64,000 nt of DNA from Plasmopara viticola. Its lineage: Eukaryota > Oomycota > Peronosporomycetes > Peronosporales > Peronosporaceae. Of the stretch, positions 26,451 to 39,200 are shown piece after piece. The position numbers and the translations under genes are program-made. The notes beneath the pieces were generated by a model, which was given only the letters and a program-made list of their open reading frames with translations, was not told the DNA's origin and made no database searches. Every line of letters begins with the position of its first letter. Positions within the stretch are counted from its first letter, which is position 1. The DNA lies in assembly GCA_001695595.3 (NCBI GenBank), contig MBPM02000049.1:1-64000 (forward strand), read 5' to 3'.

Positions 26451-26599
26451 GGGATGATGTACGGCCATTGATACGTCCTTTCTTCCATTCTCGACGTGTG
26501 CAGACGCAATAGATTCACAACTAAGCGTATTGTCGCTCTTGTGAAGTGCTGGGAAAATATACAGCCCTAGAGGCGTCCTTTTTACCATTCTTGACGTGT

Positions 26600-26601
26600 G
26601 A
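26600..26601. other. 22-bp deletion junction in a monomer
   Basis: 'cttgacgtgtg' is joined to 'aagcgtattctcgctc'. The duplicate near 28,465-28,500 keeps 22 additional bases, so the loss followed the 1.9 kb duplication or was not copied with it. Confidence 0.85.
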
Positions 26602-28780
26602 AGCGTATTCTCGCTCTTGTGAAGTGTTGAGATGATGTATTGCTATAGATTCGTCCTATCTATCATTCTAGACGTTCGCAGACGCAATAGATGCACAACT
26701 AAGCGTATATTCGCTCTTGTGAAGTGCTGAGATGATGTACGGCCAAAGATACGTCCTATCTATCATTCTAGACGTGCGTAGTCGCAATAGAGTCACAACT
26801 AAGCGTATTGTTGCTCTTCTAAAGTGCTGGGATGATGTACGGCCATTGATACGTCCTTTTTTTTATATTAGACGTTCGCAGACGCAATAGAGCCACAACT
26901 TAGCGCATATTTGCTGTTGTGAATTGCTGAGAGTATGTATATCCATAGATACGTCCTTTGTATCGTGCAGAACGTGCGCAGACGCAATAGAGCCACAACT
27001 AAGCGTATATTCGCTCTCCTGAAGTACTGAGAGTATTTACGGCCATAGATACGTCCTTTCTATCATACCGGACGTGCACAGACGCAATAGAGCCACAACT
27101 AAGCGTATATTAGCTCTTGTGAAGTGCTGGGATGATATACAGCCATAGATACGTCTTTTCTACCATTCTAGACGTGTGCAGACGCAATAGATGCACAACT
27201 AAGCGTATTGTCGCTCTTGTGAAGTGCTGGGATGATGTACGGCCATTGATACGTCCTATCTATCATTCGAGACGTGCGCAGACGCAATATTGCAACAACA
27301 AAGCAAACATTCGCCCTTGTGAAGTGCTGGGAAGATACACGGCTATAGATACGTCCTTTCAATCATTCTGGACGTGCGCAGACGCCTTAGATTCACAACT
27401 AAGCGTATATTCGCTCTTGTGAAGTGCTGAGATAATATATGACCATTGATACGTTCTATCTACTAATCTAGACGTGTGCAGACGCAATAGATGCACGCGA
27501 ATAGCCGCTCTTGTATAGGGCTGAGATGATATATGACCATAGATACAGCCTTTCTACCTTTCTAGACGTGTGCAGATGCAATCGATACACAACTAAGCGT
27601 ATTGTCGCTCTTGTGAAGTGCTGAGATGATGTACGGCCATATATTCGTCTTATCTATCATTCTAGACGACCGCAGACGCCAAAGATGCACAACTAAGCGT
27701 ATTGGCGCTCTTGTGAAGTGCTGGGATGATGTACGGCCATTGATACGTCCTATCTCTCATTCTAGACGTGCGCAGACGCAATAAAGCAACAACAAAGCGA
27801 ACATTCGTCCTTGTGAAGTGCTGTGAAAATATACGGTATAGATACGTCCTTTCTATCATTCTAGACGTGTGCAGACGCAATAGATGCACAACTAGGCTTA
27901 TAGTCGCTTTTGTGAAGTGCTGGGATGATATGCAACCCTAGATACGTCTTTTTTGTCATTCTTGACGCGCGCAGACGCAATATGGTCGCAACTAAGCGTA
28001 TATTCGCTCTTGTGAAGTGCTGGGATGATATACAGCCATAGACACGTCTTTTCTACAAATCTAGACGTGTGCAGACGCAATAGATGCACAACTAAGCGTA
28101 TTGTCGCTCTTGTGAAGTGCTGAGATATTATATGACCATTGATACGGCCTTTCTACCTTTCTAGACGTGTGCAGACGCAATAGATGCACGACTTAGCGAA
28201 TAGCCGCTCTTGGATAGGGCTGGAATGATATATGACCATAGATACGGCCTTTCTACCTTTCTAGACGTGTGCAGACGCAATAGATGGACAACTAAGCGTA
28301 TTGTCGCTCTTGTGAAGTGCTGGGATGATATACAGCCCTTGATACGTCCTTTCTTCCATTCTCGACGTGTGCAGACGCAATAGATTCACAACTAAGCGTA
28401 TTGTCGCTCTTGTGAAGTGCTGGGATAATATACAGCCCTAGAGGCGTCCTTTTTACCATTCTTGACGTGTGCAGACTTAATAGATTCACAACTAAGCGTA
28501 TTCTCGCTCTTGTGAAGTGTTGAGATGATGTACTGCTATAGATTCGTCCTATCTATCATTCTAGACGTTCGCAGACGCAATAGATGCACAACTAAGCGTA
28601 TATTCGCTCTTGTGAAGTGCTGAGATGATGTACGGCCAAAGATACGTCCTATCTATCATTCTAGACGTGCGTAGTCGCAATAGAGTCACAACTAAGCGTA
28701 TTGTTGCTCTTCTAAAGTGCTGGGATGATGTACGGCCATTGATACGTCCTTTTTTTCATATTAGACGTTCGCAGACGCAA

Positions 28781-29180
28781 TAGAGCCACAACTAAGCGCA
28801 TATTTGCTCTTGTGAATTGCTGAGAGTATGTATATCCATAGATACGTCCTTTGTATCGTGCAGAACGTGCGCAGACGCAATAGAGCCACAACTAAGCGTA
28901 TATTAGCTTTCCTGAAGTACTGAGAGTATTTACGGCCATAGATACGTCCTTTCTATCATACTGGACGTGCACAGACGCAATAGAGCCACAACTAAGCGCA
29001 TATTTGCTCTTGTGAATTGCTGAGAGTATGTATATCCATAGATTTGTCCTTTGTATCGTGCAGAACGTGCGCAGACGCAATAGAGCCACAACTAAGCGTA
29101 TATTCGCTTTCCTGAAGTACTGAGAGTATTTACGGCCATAGATACGTCCTTTCTATCATACCGGACGTGCACAGACGCAA
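28781..29180 (+). repeat. 200-bp dimer of divergent monomers, two tandem copies
   Basis: 28,781-28,980 and 28,981-29,180 are near-identical dimers; small differences include 'gatacgtcc' versus 'gatttgtcc' and 'tagctttcc' versus 'tcgctttcc'. One monomer has lost the TCTAGA core that almost all other monomers keep, carrying 'gtgcagaacg' instead. The corresponding locus at 26.9-27.1 kb has a single dimer. Confidence 0.88.
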
Positions 29181-29320
29181 TAGAGCCACAACTAAGCGTA
29201 TATTAGCTCTTGTGAAGTGCTGGGATGATATACAGCCATAGATACGTCTTTTCTACCATTCTAGACGTGTGCAGACGCAATAGATTCACAACTAAGCGTA
29301 TTGTCGCTCTTGTGAAGTGC

Positions 29321-30080
29321 TGGGATAATATACAGCCCTAGAGGCGTCCTTTTTACCATTCTAGACGTGTGCAGATGCAATAGATGCACAACTAAGCGTA
29401 TTCTCGCTCTTTTGAAGTGTTGAGATGATGTACGGCTATAGATTCGTCCTATCTATCATTCTAGACGTTCGCAGACGCAATAGATGCACAACTAAGCGTA
29501 TATTCGCTCTTGTGAAGTGCTGAGATGATGTACGGCCATAGATACGTCCTATCTATCATTCTAGACGTGCGTAGTCGCAATAGATTCACAACTAAGCGTA
29601 TAGTCGCTCTTGTGAAGTGCTGAGAAAATATTTGACCATTGATACGGCCTTTCTACCTTTCTAGACGTGTGCAGACGCAATAGATGCACGACTTAGCGAA
29701 TAGCCGCTCTTGTATAGGGCTGGGATGATATATGACCATAGATACGGCCTTTCTACCTTTCTAGACGTGTGCAGACGCAATAGATGGACAACTAAGCGTA
29801 TTGTCGCTCTTGTGAAGTGCTGGGATGATATACAGCCCTTGATACGTCCTTTCTTCCATTCTCGACGTGTGCAGACGCAATAGATTCACAACTAAGCGTA
29901 TTGTCGTTCTTGTGAAGTGCTTGGATAATATACAGCCCTAGATGCATCCTTTTTACCATTCTAGACGTTAGCAGACGCAATAGATTCACAACTAAGCGTA
30001 TTCTCGCTCTTGTGAAGTGTTGAGATGATGTACGGCTATAGATTCGTCCTATCTATCATTCTAGACGTTCGCAGACGCAA
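29321..30080 (+). repeat. 0.76-kb segment copied 25.2 kb away
   Basis: This block matches 54,499-55,258 at a constant offset of 25,178 bp with very few differences. Shared rare variants include 'cctagaggcgtcctttttac', 'gagaaaatatttgaccattg', 'gatgcacgacttagcg', 'gatggacaactaag', 'gtgcttggataat' and 'gatgcatcctttttacc'. The copies diverge to the right of about 30,080, where this one has 'cgcaaaagatgcacaacgaag'. Confidence 0.9.
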
Positions 30081-32300
30081 AAGATGCACAACGAAGCGTA
30101 TTGTTGCTCTTGGGGAGTGCTGAGATGATGTACGGCCATAGATACGTCCTATCTATCATTCTAGACGTGCGCAGACGCACTAGATTCACAACTAAGCGTA
30201 TACTCGCTATTGTGAAGTGCTGAGATGATCTATGACCATAGATACGGCCTTTCTACCTTTCTAGACGTGTGCAGATGCAATCGATACACAACTATGCGTA
30301 TTGTTGCTCTTGGGGAGTGCGGGGATGATGTACGGCCATAGATACGTCCTATTTATCCTTCTCGACGTGCGCAGACGCAATAAAGCAACAACAAAGCGAG
30401 CATTCGTCCTTGTGAATTCCTGTGAAGATATACGGCTATAGATACGTCCTTTCTTTCATTCTGGACGTGTGCAGACGCAATAGATGCACAACTAAGCATA
30501 TCGTCGCTCTTGTGAAGTGCTGGGATGATATGCAACCCTAGATACGTCTTTTCTATCATTCTAGACGCGCGCAGACGCAATAGGGTAACAATCAAGCGTA
30601 TTGTCGCGCTTGTGAAGTGCGGGGATATTTTACGGCCATAGATACGTCCTATCTATCTTTCTAGACGTGCGTAGACGCAATAAAGATACAACTAAGCGTG
30701 TGAAGACGCAATAGATGCACAACTAAGCGTATATTCGCTCTTGTGAAGTGCTGGGATGATATATGACCATAGATACGGCCTTTCTACCATTCTAGACGTG
30801 TGCAGACGCAATAGATGTACAAATAAGCGTGTATTCGCTCTTGTGAGGTGCTAAGATGATATACAGCCATAGATACGTCTATTCTACCATTCAGGACTTG
30901 TGCAGACGCAACAAAGAAACAACGAAACGTATTGTCACTCTTGTGAAGTGCTGCAATGATGTACGGCCATATGTACGCCCTTTCTACCTTTCTAGACGTG
31001 TGCAGACGCAATAGATGCACAACTAAGCGAATAGCCGCTCTTGTATAGGGCTATGATGATATATGACTAAAGATACGTCCTTTCTACCATTCTCGACGTG
31101 TGCAGGCGCAATTGATTCACAACTAAGCGTATCGTCGATCTAGTGAAGTGCTGGGATAATATACAGCTCTAGATACGTCTTTTCTACCATTCTAGACGTG
31201 TGCAGACGCAATCGATGCACAACTAAGCGTATTGTCGCCCTTGTGAAGTGCTGGGATGATATACAGCCCTAGATACGTCATTTCTACCATTCTCGACGTG
31301 TGCAGACGCAATAGATGCACAACTAAGCGTATTGTCGCTCTTGTGAAGTGCTTGGATGATATGCAACCCTATATACGTCTTTTCTATCATTCTAGACGCG
31401 CGCAGACGCAATAGGGTCACAACTAAGCGTATTGTCGCTCTCGTGAAGGTCTGGGAAAATATACAGCTCGAAATACGTACGTTCTACCATTCTAGACGTG
31501 TGCAGACGCAATAGATTCACAACTAAGCGTATTGTTGCTCTTGTGAAGTGCTGAGATGACGTACGGCCATAGATTCGTCCTATCTTTCATTCGAGACGTC
31601 CGCAGACGCGAAAGATGCAAAACTAAGCGTATTGTTGCTCTTGGGGAGTGCTGGGATGATGTACGGCCATAGATTCGTCCTATCTATCATTCTAACGTTC
31701 GCAGACGCAATAAAACAACAACAAAGCGAATGTTCGCTCTTGTGAGGTGCTGTGAGATATACGGTATAGATACGTCCTTTCTATCATTCTAGACGTGTGT
31801 AGACGCAAGAGAATCACAATTAAGCGTATAGTCGCTCTTGTGAAGTGCTGGGATGATATGCAACCCAAGATACGTATTTTCTATTATTCTAGACGCACGC
31901 AAACGCAATAGATGCACAACTAAGCGTATATTCGCTCTTGTGAAGTGCTGAGATGATATATGACCATTGATACGTCCTATTTACCTTTCTAGACGTGTGC
32001 AGACGCAATAGATGCACAACTAAGCGTATTGTCGCTCTTGTGAAGTGCTGGGATAATATACAGCCATAGATACGTCCTTTCTACCATTCTAGACGTGTGC
32101 TGACGCAATAGATTCACAACTAAGCGTATTCTCGCTCTTGTGAAGTGTTGAGATGATGTACGGCTATAGATTCGTCCTATCTATCATTCTAGACGTCCGC
32201 AGACGCAATAGATGCACAATGTAGCGTATATTCGCTCTTGTGAAGTGCTTAGAAGATGTACGGCCAAAGATACGTCCTATCTTTCATTCTAGACGTGCGT
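30081..32300 (+). repeat. Diverged mixed satellite
   Basis: About 22 monomers of several subtypes with scattered indels. Near 30,690-30,705 a monomer is cut short ('actaagcgtgtgaagacgc'), bringing two monomer parts together. Near 31,690-31,790 a monomer with 'aaaacaacaacaaagcgaatg' and a short 'acggtatagatacg' joint resembles those at 15.7 and 42.8 kb. No gene is seen. Confidence 0.75.
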
Positions 32301-33230
32301 AGTCGCAATAGATGCACAACTAAGCGTATTGTCGCTCGTGTGAAGTGCTGGGATGATCTACGGCCATTGATACGTCTTATCTATCATTCTAGATGTGCGC
32401 AGACGCAATAAAGCAACAACAAAGCGAATATTCGTCCTTGTGAAGTGCTGGGAAGATATACGGCTATAGATACGTCCTTTCTATCATTTGGGACGTGCGC
32501 AGACGCACTAGATTCACAATTAAGCATATATTCGCTCTTGTGAAGTGCTAAGATAATATATGACCATTGATACGTTCTATCTACTATTCTAGACGTGTGC
32601 AGACGCAATAGATGCACGCGAATAGCCTCTCTTGTATAGAGCTGAGATGAAATATGACCATAGATACAGCCTTTCTACCTTTCTAGACGTGTGCAGATGC
32701 AATCGATACACAACTAAGCGTATTGTCGCTCTTGTGAAGTGCTGAGATGATGTACGGCAATATATTCGTCCTATCTAACATTCTAGACGCCCGTAGTCGC
32801 AATAGATGCACAACTTAGCGTGTTGTTGCTCTTGGGGAGTGCTGGGATGATGTACGGCCATAGATACGTCCTATCTATCCTTCTCGACGTGCGCAGACGC
32901 AATAAAGCAACAACAAAGCGAACATTCGTCCTTGTGAAGTGCTGTGAAGATATACGGCTATAGATACGTCCTTTCTATCATTCTAGACGTTGGCAGACGC
33001 AATAGATGCACAACTAAGCGTATAGTCGCTCTTGTGAAGTGCTGGGATGATATGCAATCCTAGATACGTCTTTTTTATCCTTCTTGACGCGCGCAGACGC
33101 AATAGGGTCGCAACTAAGCGTAATTTCGCTCTTGTGAAGTGCTGGGATGATATACAGCCATAGATACGTCTTTTCTACCATTCTAGACGTGTGCAGACGC
33201 AATAGATGCACAACTAAGCGTATTGTCGCT
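32300..33230 (+). repeat. 0.9-kb segment duplicated at about 38,380-39,310
   Basis: A constant offset of 6,082 bp holds from the 'ctagatgtgcgcagacgc' monomer (32,390 and 38,472) through 'tttttatccttcttgacgcg' (33,073 and 39,155). Both copies carry the same six-base deletion in 'gatgcacgcgaatagcc'; it is also seen near 27,490, which marks a third, older relative (27.2-27.9 kb). Confidence 0.9.
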
Positions 33231-33299
33231 CTTGTGAAGTGCTGAGATGATGTACGGCCATAGATACGTCCTATCTATCCTTCTCGACGTGCGCAGACG

Positions 33300-33302
33300 C
33301 AG
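33300..33302. other. 26-bp deletion junction in a monomer
   Basis: 'gcgcagacgca' is joined to 'gtgcttgcgaagtgcag', losing the 'ataaagcaacaac' to 'acattc' part seen in the relative at 35,050-35,085. Confidence 0.8.
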
Positions 33303-34839
33303 TGCTTGCGAAGTGCAGTGAAGATATACGGCTATAGATAAGTCCTTTCTATCATTCTAGACGTTGGCAGACGCAATAGATGCACAACTAAGCGTATAGT
33401 CGCTTTTGTGAAGTGCTGGGATGATATGCAACCCTAGATACGTCTTTTTTATCATTCTTGACGCGCGCAGACGCAACCGGGTCGCAACAAAGCGTATATT
33501 CGCTCTTGTGAAGTGCTGGGATGATATACAGTCATAGATACGTCTTTTCTACCATCCTAGACGTGTGCAGACGCAATAGATGCACAACTAAGCGTATTGT
33601 CGCTCTTGTGAGGTGTTGGGATGATGTACGGCCATTGATACGTCCTATCTTTCATCCTAGACGTGCGCAGACGCAATAAAGCAACAACAAAACAAACTTT
33701 TGTCCTTGTGAAGTGCTGTGAAGATATACGGTTATAGATACGTCCTTTCTATTATTCTAGACGTGCGCAGACGCAATGGATTCACAACTAAGCGTATATT
33801 CGCTCTTGTGAAGTGCTGAGATGATATATGACCATAGATATGGCCTTTCTACCTTTCTAGACGTGTGCATACGCAATAGATGCACAACTAAGCGAATAGC
33901 CGCTCTTGTATAGGGATAAGATGATGTATGACTATAGATACAGCCTTTCTACCTTTCTAGACGTGTGCAGACGCAATAGATGCACAACTAAGCGTATTGT
34001 CGCTCTTATGAAGTGCTGGGGTAATATACAGCTCTAGATACGTCCTTTCTATCATTCTAGACGTGTGCAGACGCAATAGATTCACTACTAAGCGTGTTGT
34101 CGCTCATGTGAAGTGTTGAGATGATGTACGGCCATAGTTTCGTCTTATCTATCATTCTAGACGTCCGCAGACGCAATAGATGCACAATGTAGCGTACATT
34201 CGCTCTTGTGAAGTGCTGAGATGATGTACGGCCATAGATACGTCCTATCTATCATTCTAGACGTGCGCAGACGCACTAGATTCACAACTAAGCGTATACT
34301 CGCTATTGTGAAGTGCTGAGATGATCTATGACCATAGATACGGCCTTTCTACCTTTCTAGACGTGTGCAGATGCAATCGATACACAACTATGCGTATTGT
34401 TGCTCTTGGGGAGTGCGGGGATGATGTACGGCCATAGATACGTCCTATTTATCCTTCTCGACGTGCGCAGACGCAATAGATTCACAACTAAGCGTATATT
34501 CGCTCTTGTGAAGTGCTGAGATGATATATGACCATAGATACGGCCTTTCTACCTTTCTAGACGTGTGCAGACGCAATAGATGCACAACTAAGCGTATATT
34601 CGCTCTAGTGAAGTCCTGAGATGATATATGACCATACCTACGGCCTTTCTACCATTCTAGACGTGTGCAGACGCAATAGATGCACAACTAAGCGTATTGT
34701 CGCTCTTGTGAAGTGCTGAGATGATGTACGGCTATAGATAAGTCCTATCTTTCATCCTTGAGGTGCGCAGACGCAATAAAGCAACAACAAAACAAACATT
34801 TGTCCTTGTGAAGTGGCTATAGATACGTCCTTTCTATCA

Positions 34840-36250
34840 TTCTACACGTGCGCAGACGCAATGGATTCACAACTAAGCGTATATTCGCTCTTGTGAAGAT
34901 CTGAGATGATATATGACCATAGATACGGCCTTCCTACCTTTCTAGACGTGTGCAGATGCAATTGATACACAACTAAGCGTATTTTTGCTCTTGGGGAGTG
35001 CTGGGATGATGTACGGCCATAGATACGTCCTATCTATCCTTCTCGACGTGCGCAGACGCAATAAAGCAACAACAAAGCGAACATTCGTGCTTGTGAAGTG
35101 CAGTGAAGATATACGGCTATAGATACGTCCTTTCTATCATTCTAGACGTTGGCAGACGCAATAGATGCACAACTAAGCGTATAGTCGCTTTTGTGAAGTG
35201 CTGGGATGATATGCAACCCTAGATACGTCTTTTTTATCATTCTTGACGCGCGCAGACGCAACAGGGTCGCAACAAAGCGTATATTCGCTCTTGTGAAGTG
35301 CTGGGATGATATACAGCCATAGATACGTCTTTTCTACCATCCTAGACGTGTGCAGACGCAATAGGTGCACAACTAAGCGTATTGTCGCTCTTGTGAGGTG
35401 TTGGGATGATGTACGGCCATTGATACGTCCTATCTTTCATCCTAGAGGTGCGCAGACGCAATAAAGCAACAACAAAACAAACATTTGTCCTTGTGAAGTG
35501 CTGTGAAGATATACGGCTATAGATACGTCCTTTCTATCATTCTACACGTGCGCAGACGCAATGGATTCACAACTAAGCGTATATTCGCTCTTGTGAAGAT
35601 CTGAGATGATATATGACCATAGATACGGCCTTCCTACCTTTCTAGACGTGTACAGATGCAATTGATACACAACTAAGCGTATTTTTGCTCTTGGGGAGTG
35701 CTGGAATGATGTACGGCCATAGATACGTTCTATCTTTCCTTCTCGACGTGCGCAGACGCAATAAAGCAACAACAAAGCGAACATTCGTGCTTGTGAAGTG
35801 CAGTCAAGATATACGGCTATAGAGACGTCCTTTCTATCATTCTAGACGTTGGCAGACGCAATAGATGCACAACTAAGCGTATAGTCGCTTTTGTGAAGTG
35901 CTAGGATGATATGCAACCCTAGATACGTCTTTTTTATCATTCTTGACGCGCGCAGACGCAACAGGGTCGCAACAAAGCGTATATTCGCTCTTGTGAAGTT
36001 CTGGGATGATATACAGCCATAGATACGTCTTTTTCACCATCCTAGACGTGTGCAGACGCAATAGGTGCACAACTAAGCGTATTGTCGCTCTTGTGAGGTG
36101 TTGGGATGATGTACGGCCATTGATACGTCCTATCTTTCATCCTAGACGTGCGCAGACGCAATAAAGCAACAACAAAACAAACTTTTGTCCTTGTGAAGTG
36201 CTGTGAAGATATACGGCTATAGATACGTCCTTTCTATTATTCTAGACGTG
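34840..36250 (+). repeat. 7-mer HOR of 700 bp, two tandem copies
   Basis: Markers 'ggccttcctacctttctag' (34,928 and 35,628), 'aacattcgtgcttgtgaagtg' (35,080 and 35,780) and 'gcaacagggtcgcaac' (35,258 and 35,958) are each exactly 700 bp apart. The copies differ by scattered single bases only, such as 'gtgcagatg' versus 'gtacagatg'. Confidence 0.9.
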
Positions 36251-39200
36251 CGCAGACGCAATGGATTCACAACTAAGCGTATATTCGCTCTTGTGAAGTG
36301 CTGAGATGATATATGACCATAGATACGGCCTTTCTACCTTTCTAGACGTGTGCATACGCAATAGATGCACAACTAAGCGAATAGCCGCTCTTGTATAGGA
36401 ATAAGATGAGGTATGACTATAGATACAGCCTTTCTACCTTTCTAGATGTGTGCAGACGCAATAGATGCACAACTAAGCGTATTGTCGCTCTTATGAAGTG
36501 CTGGGATAATATACAGCTCTAGATACGTCCTTTCTATCATTCTAGACGTGTGCAGACGCATTAGATTCACAACTAAGCGTATTGTAGCTCATGTGAAGTG
36601 TTGAGATGATGTACGGCCATAGTTTCGTTTATCTATCATTCTAGACGTCCGCAGACGCAATAGATGCACAATGTAGCGTACATTCGCTCTTGTGAAGTGC
36701 TGAGATGATGTACGGCCATAGATACGTCCTATCTATCATTCTAGACGTGCGCAGACGCACTAGATTCACAACTAAGCGTATATTCGCTATTGTGAAGTGC
36801 TGAGATGATATATGACCATAGATACGGCCTTTCTACCTTTCCAGACGTGTGCAGATGCAATCGATACAAACTAAGCGTATTTTTGCTCTTGGGAAGTGCT
36901 GGGATGATGTACGGCCATAGATACGTCCTATCTATCCTTCTCGACGTGCGCAGACGCAATAAAGCAACAACAAAGCGAACATTCGTGCTTGTGAAGTGCA
37001 GTCAAGATATACGGCTATAGAGACGTCCTTTCTATCATTCTAGACGTTGGCAGACGCAATAGATGCACAACTAAGCGTATAGTCGCTTTTGTGAAGTGCT
37101 GGGATGATATGCAACCCTAGATACGTCTTTTCTATCATTCTAGACGCGCGCAGACGCAATAGGGTCGCAACTAAGCGTAATTTCGCTCTTGTGAAGTGCT
37201 GGGATGATATACAGCCATAGATACGTCTTTTCTACCATCCTAGACGTGTGCAGACGCAATAGATGCACAACTAAGCGTATTGTCGCTCTTGTGAAGTGCT
37301 GGGATGATGTACGGCCATTGATACGTCCTATCTTTAATTCTAGACGTGCGCAGACGCAATAAAGCAACAACAAAACAAACATTTGTCTTTGTGAAGTGCT
37401 GTGAAGATATACGGCTATAAATACGTCCTTTCTTTCATTCTACACGTGCGCAGACGCAATGGATTCACAACTAAGCGTATATTCGCTCTTGTGAAGATCT
37501 GAGATGATATATGACCATAGATACGGCCTTCCTACCTTTCTAGACGTGTGCAGATGCAATTGATACACAACTAAGCGTATTTTTGCTCTTGGGGAGTGCT
37601 GGAATGATGTACGGCCATAGATACGTTCTATCTTTCCTTCTCGACGTGCGCAGCCGCAATAAAGCAACAACAAAGCGAACATTCGTGCTTGTGAAGTGCA
37701 GTGAAGATATACGGCTATAGATACGTCCTTTCTATCATTCTAGACGTTGGCAGACGCAATAGATGCACAACTAAGCATATCGTCGCTCTTGTGAAGTGCT
37801 GGGATGATATGCAACCCTAGATACGTCATTTCTATCATTCTAGACGCGCACAGACGCAGTAGGGTCACAATCAAGCGTAATGTCGCTGTTGTGAAGTGCT
37901 GGGATATTGTATGGCCATAGATACGTCTTATCTATCTTTCGAGACGTGCGTAGACGCAATAAAGATACAACTAATCTATTGCTGACGCAATAGATGCAGA
38001 ACTAAGCGTATATTCGCTCTTGTGAAGTGCTGAGATGATATATGACCATAGATACGGCCTTCCTACCATTCCAGACGTGTGCAGACGCAATAGATGTACA
38101 ACTAAGCGTATTGTCGCTCTTGTGAGGTTCTAAGATGATATACAGCCATAGATGCGTCTATTCTACAATTCTAGACGTGTGCAGACGCAATAAAGCAACA
38201 ACGAAACGTATTGTCGCTCTTGTGAAGTGCTGCAATGATGTACGTCCATAGATACGTATTTTCTACCATTCTCGACGTGCGCAGACGCAATAAAGCAACA
38301 ACAAAGCGATCATTCGTCCTTGTGAAGTACTGTGAAGATATACGGCTATAGATACGTCCTTTCTTTTATTCTAGACGTGCGTAGTCGCAATAGATGCACA
38401 ACTAAGCGTATAGTCGCTCTTGTGATGTGCTGGGATGATCTACGGCCATTGATACGTCCTATCTATCATTCTAGATGTGCGCAGACGCAATAAAGCAACA
38501 ACAAAGCGAACATTCGTCCTTGTGAAGTGCTGGGAAGATATACGGCTATAGAGACGTCCTTTCTATCCTTCTGGACGTGCGCAGACGCACTATATTCACA
38601 ACTAAGCGTGTATTCGCTATTGTGAAGTGCTGAGATAATATATGACCATTGATACGTTCTATCTACTATTCTAGACGTGTGCAGACGCAATAGATGCACG
38701 CGAATAGCCGCTCTTGTATAGGGCTGAGATGATATATGACCATAGATACAGCCTTTCTACCTTTCTAGACGTGTGCAGATGCAATCGATACACAACTAAG
38801 CGTATTGGCGCTCTTGTGAAGTGCTGAGATGATGTACGGCCATATATTCGTCCTATCTATCATTCTAGACGACCGCAGACGCAATAGATGCACAACTAAG
38901 CGTGTTGTTGCTCTTGGGGAGTGCTGAAATGATGTACGGCCATAGATACGTCCTATCTATCCTTCTCGACGTGCGCAGACGCAATAAAGCAACAACAAAG
39001 CGAACATTCGTCCTTGTGAAGTGCTGTGAAGATATACGGCTATAGATACGTCCTTTCTATCATTCTAGACGTTGGCAGACGCAATAGATGCACAACTAAG
39101 CGTATAGTCGCTTTTGTGAAGTGCTGGGATGATATGCAACCCTAGATACGTCTTTTTTATCCTTCTTGACGCGCGCAGACGCAATAGGGTCGCAACTAAG

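Larger units (their letters stand above)
26450..29250 (+). repeat. 1.9-kb repeat holding the divergent 'agagccac' monomers
   Basis: About 26,480-27,160 matches 28,350-29,250. The offset is 1,871 bp at the left, 1,893 bp after a 22 bp deletion at 26,600/26,601 in the first copy, and 2,093 bp at the right, because a 200 bp dimer is present once in the first copy and twice in the second. The dimer monomers are unusual: 'caatagagccacaact', 'gaattgctgagagtatgtat', and 'gtatcgtgcagaacgtgcg' in place of the usual 'ctatcattctagacg'. The nested 200 bp expansion must postdate or accompany the larger duplication. Confidence 0.88.
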
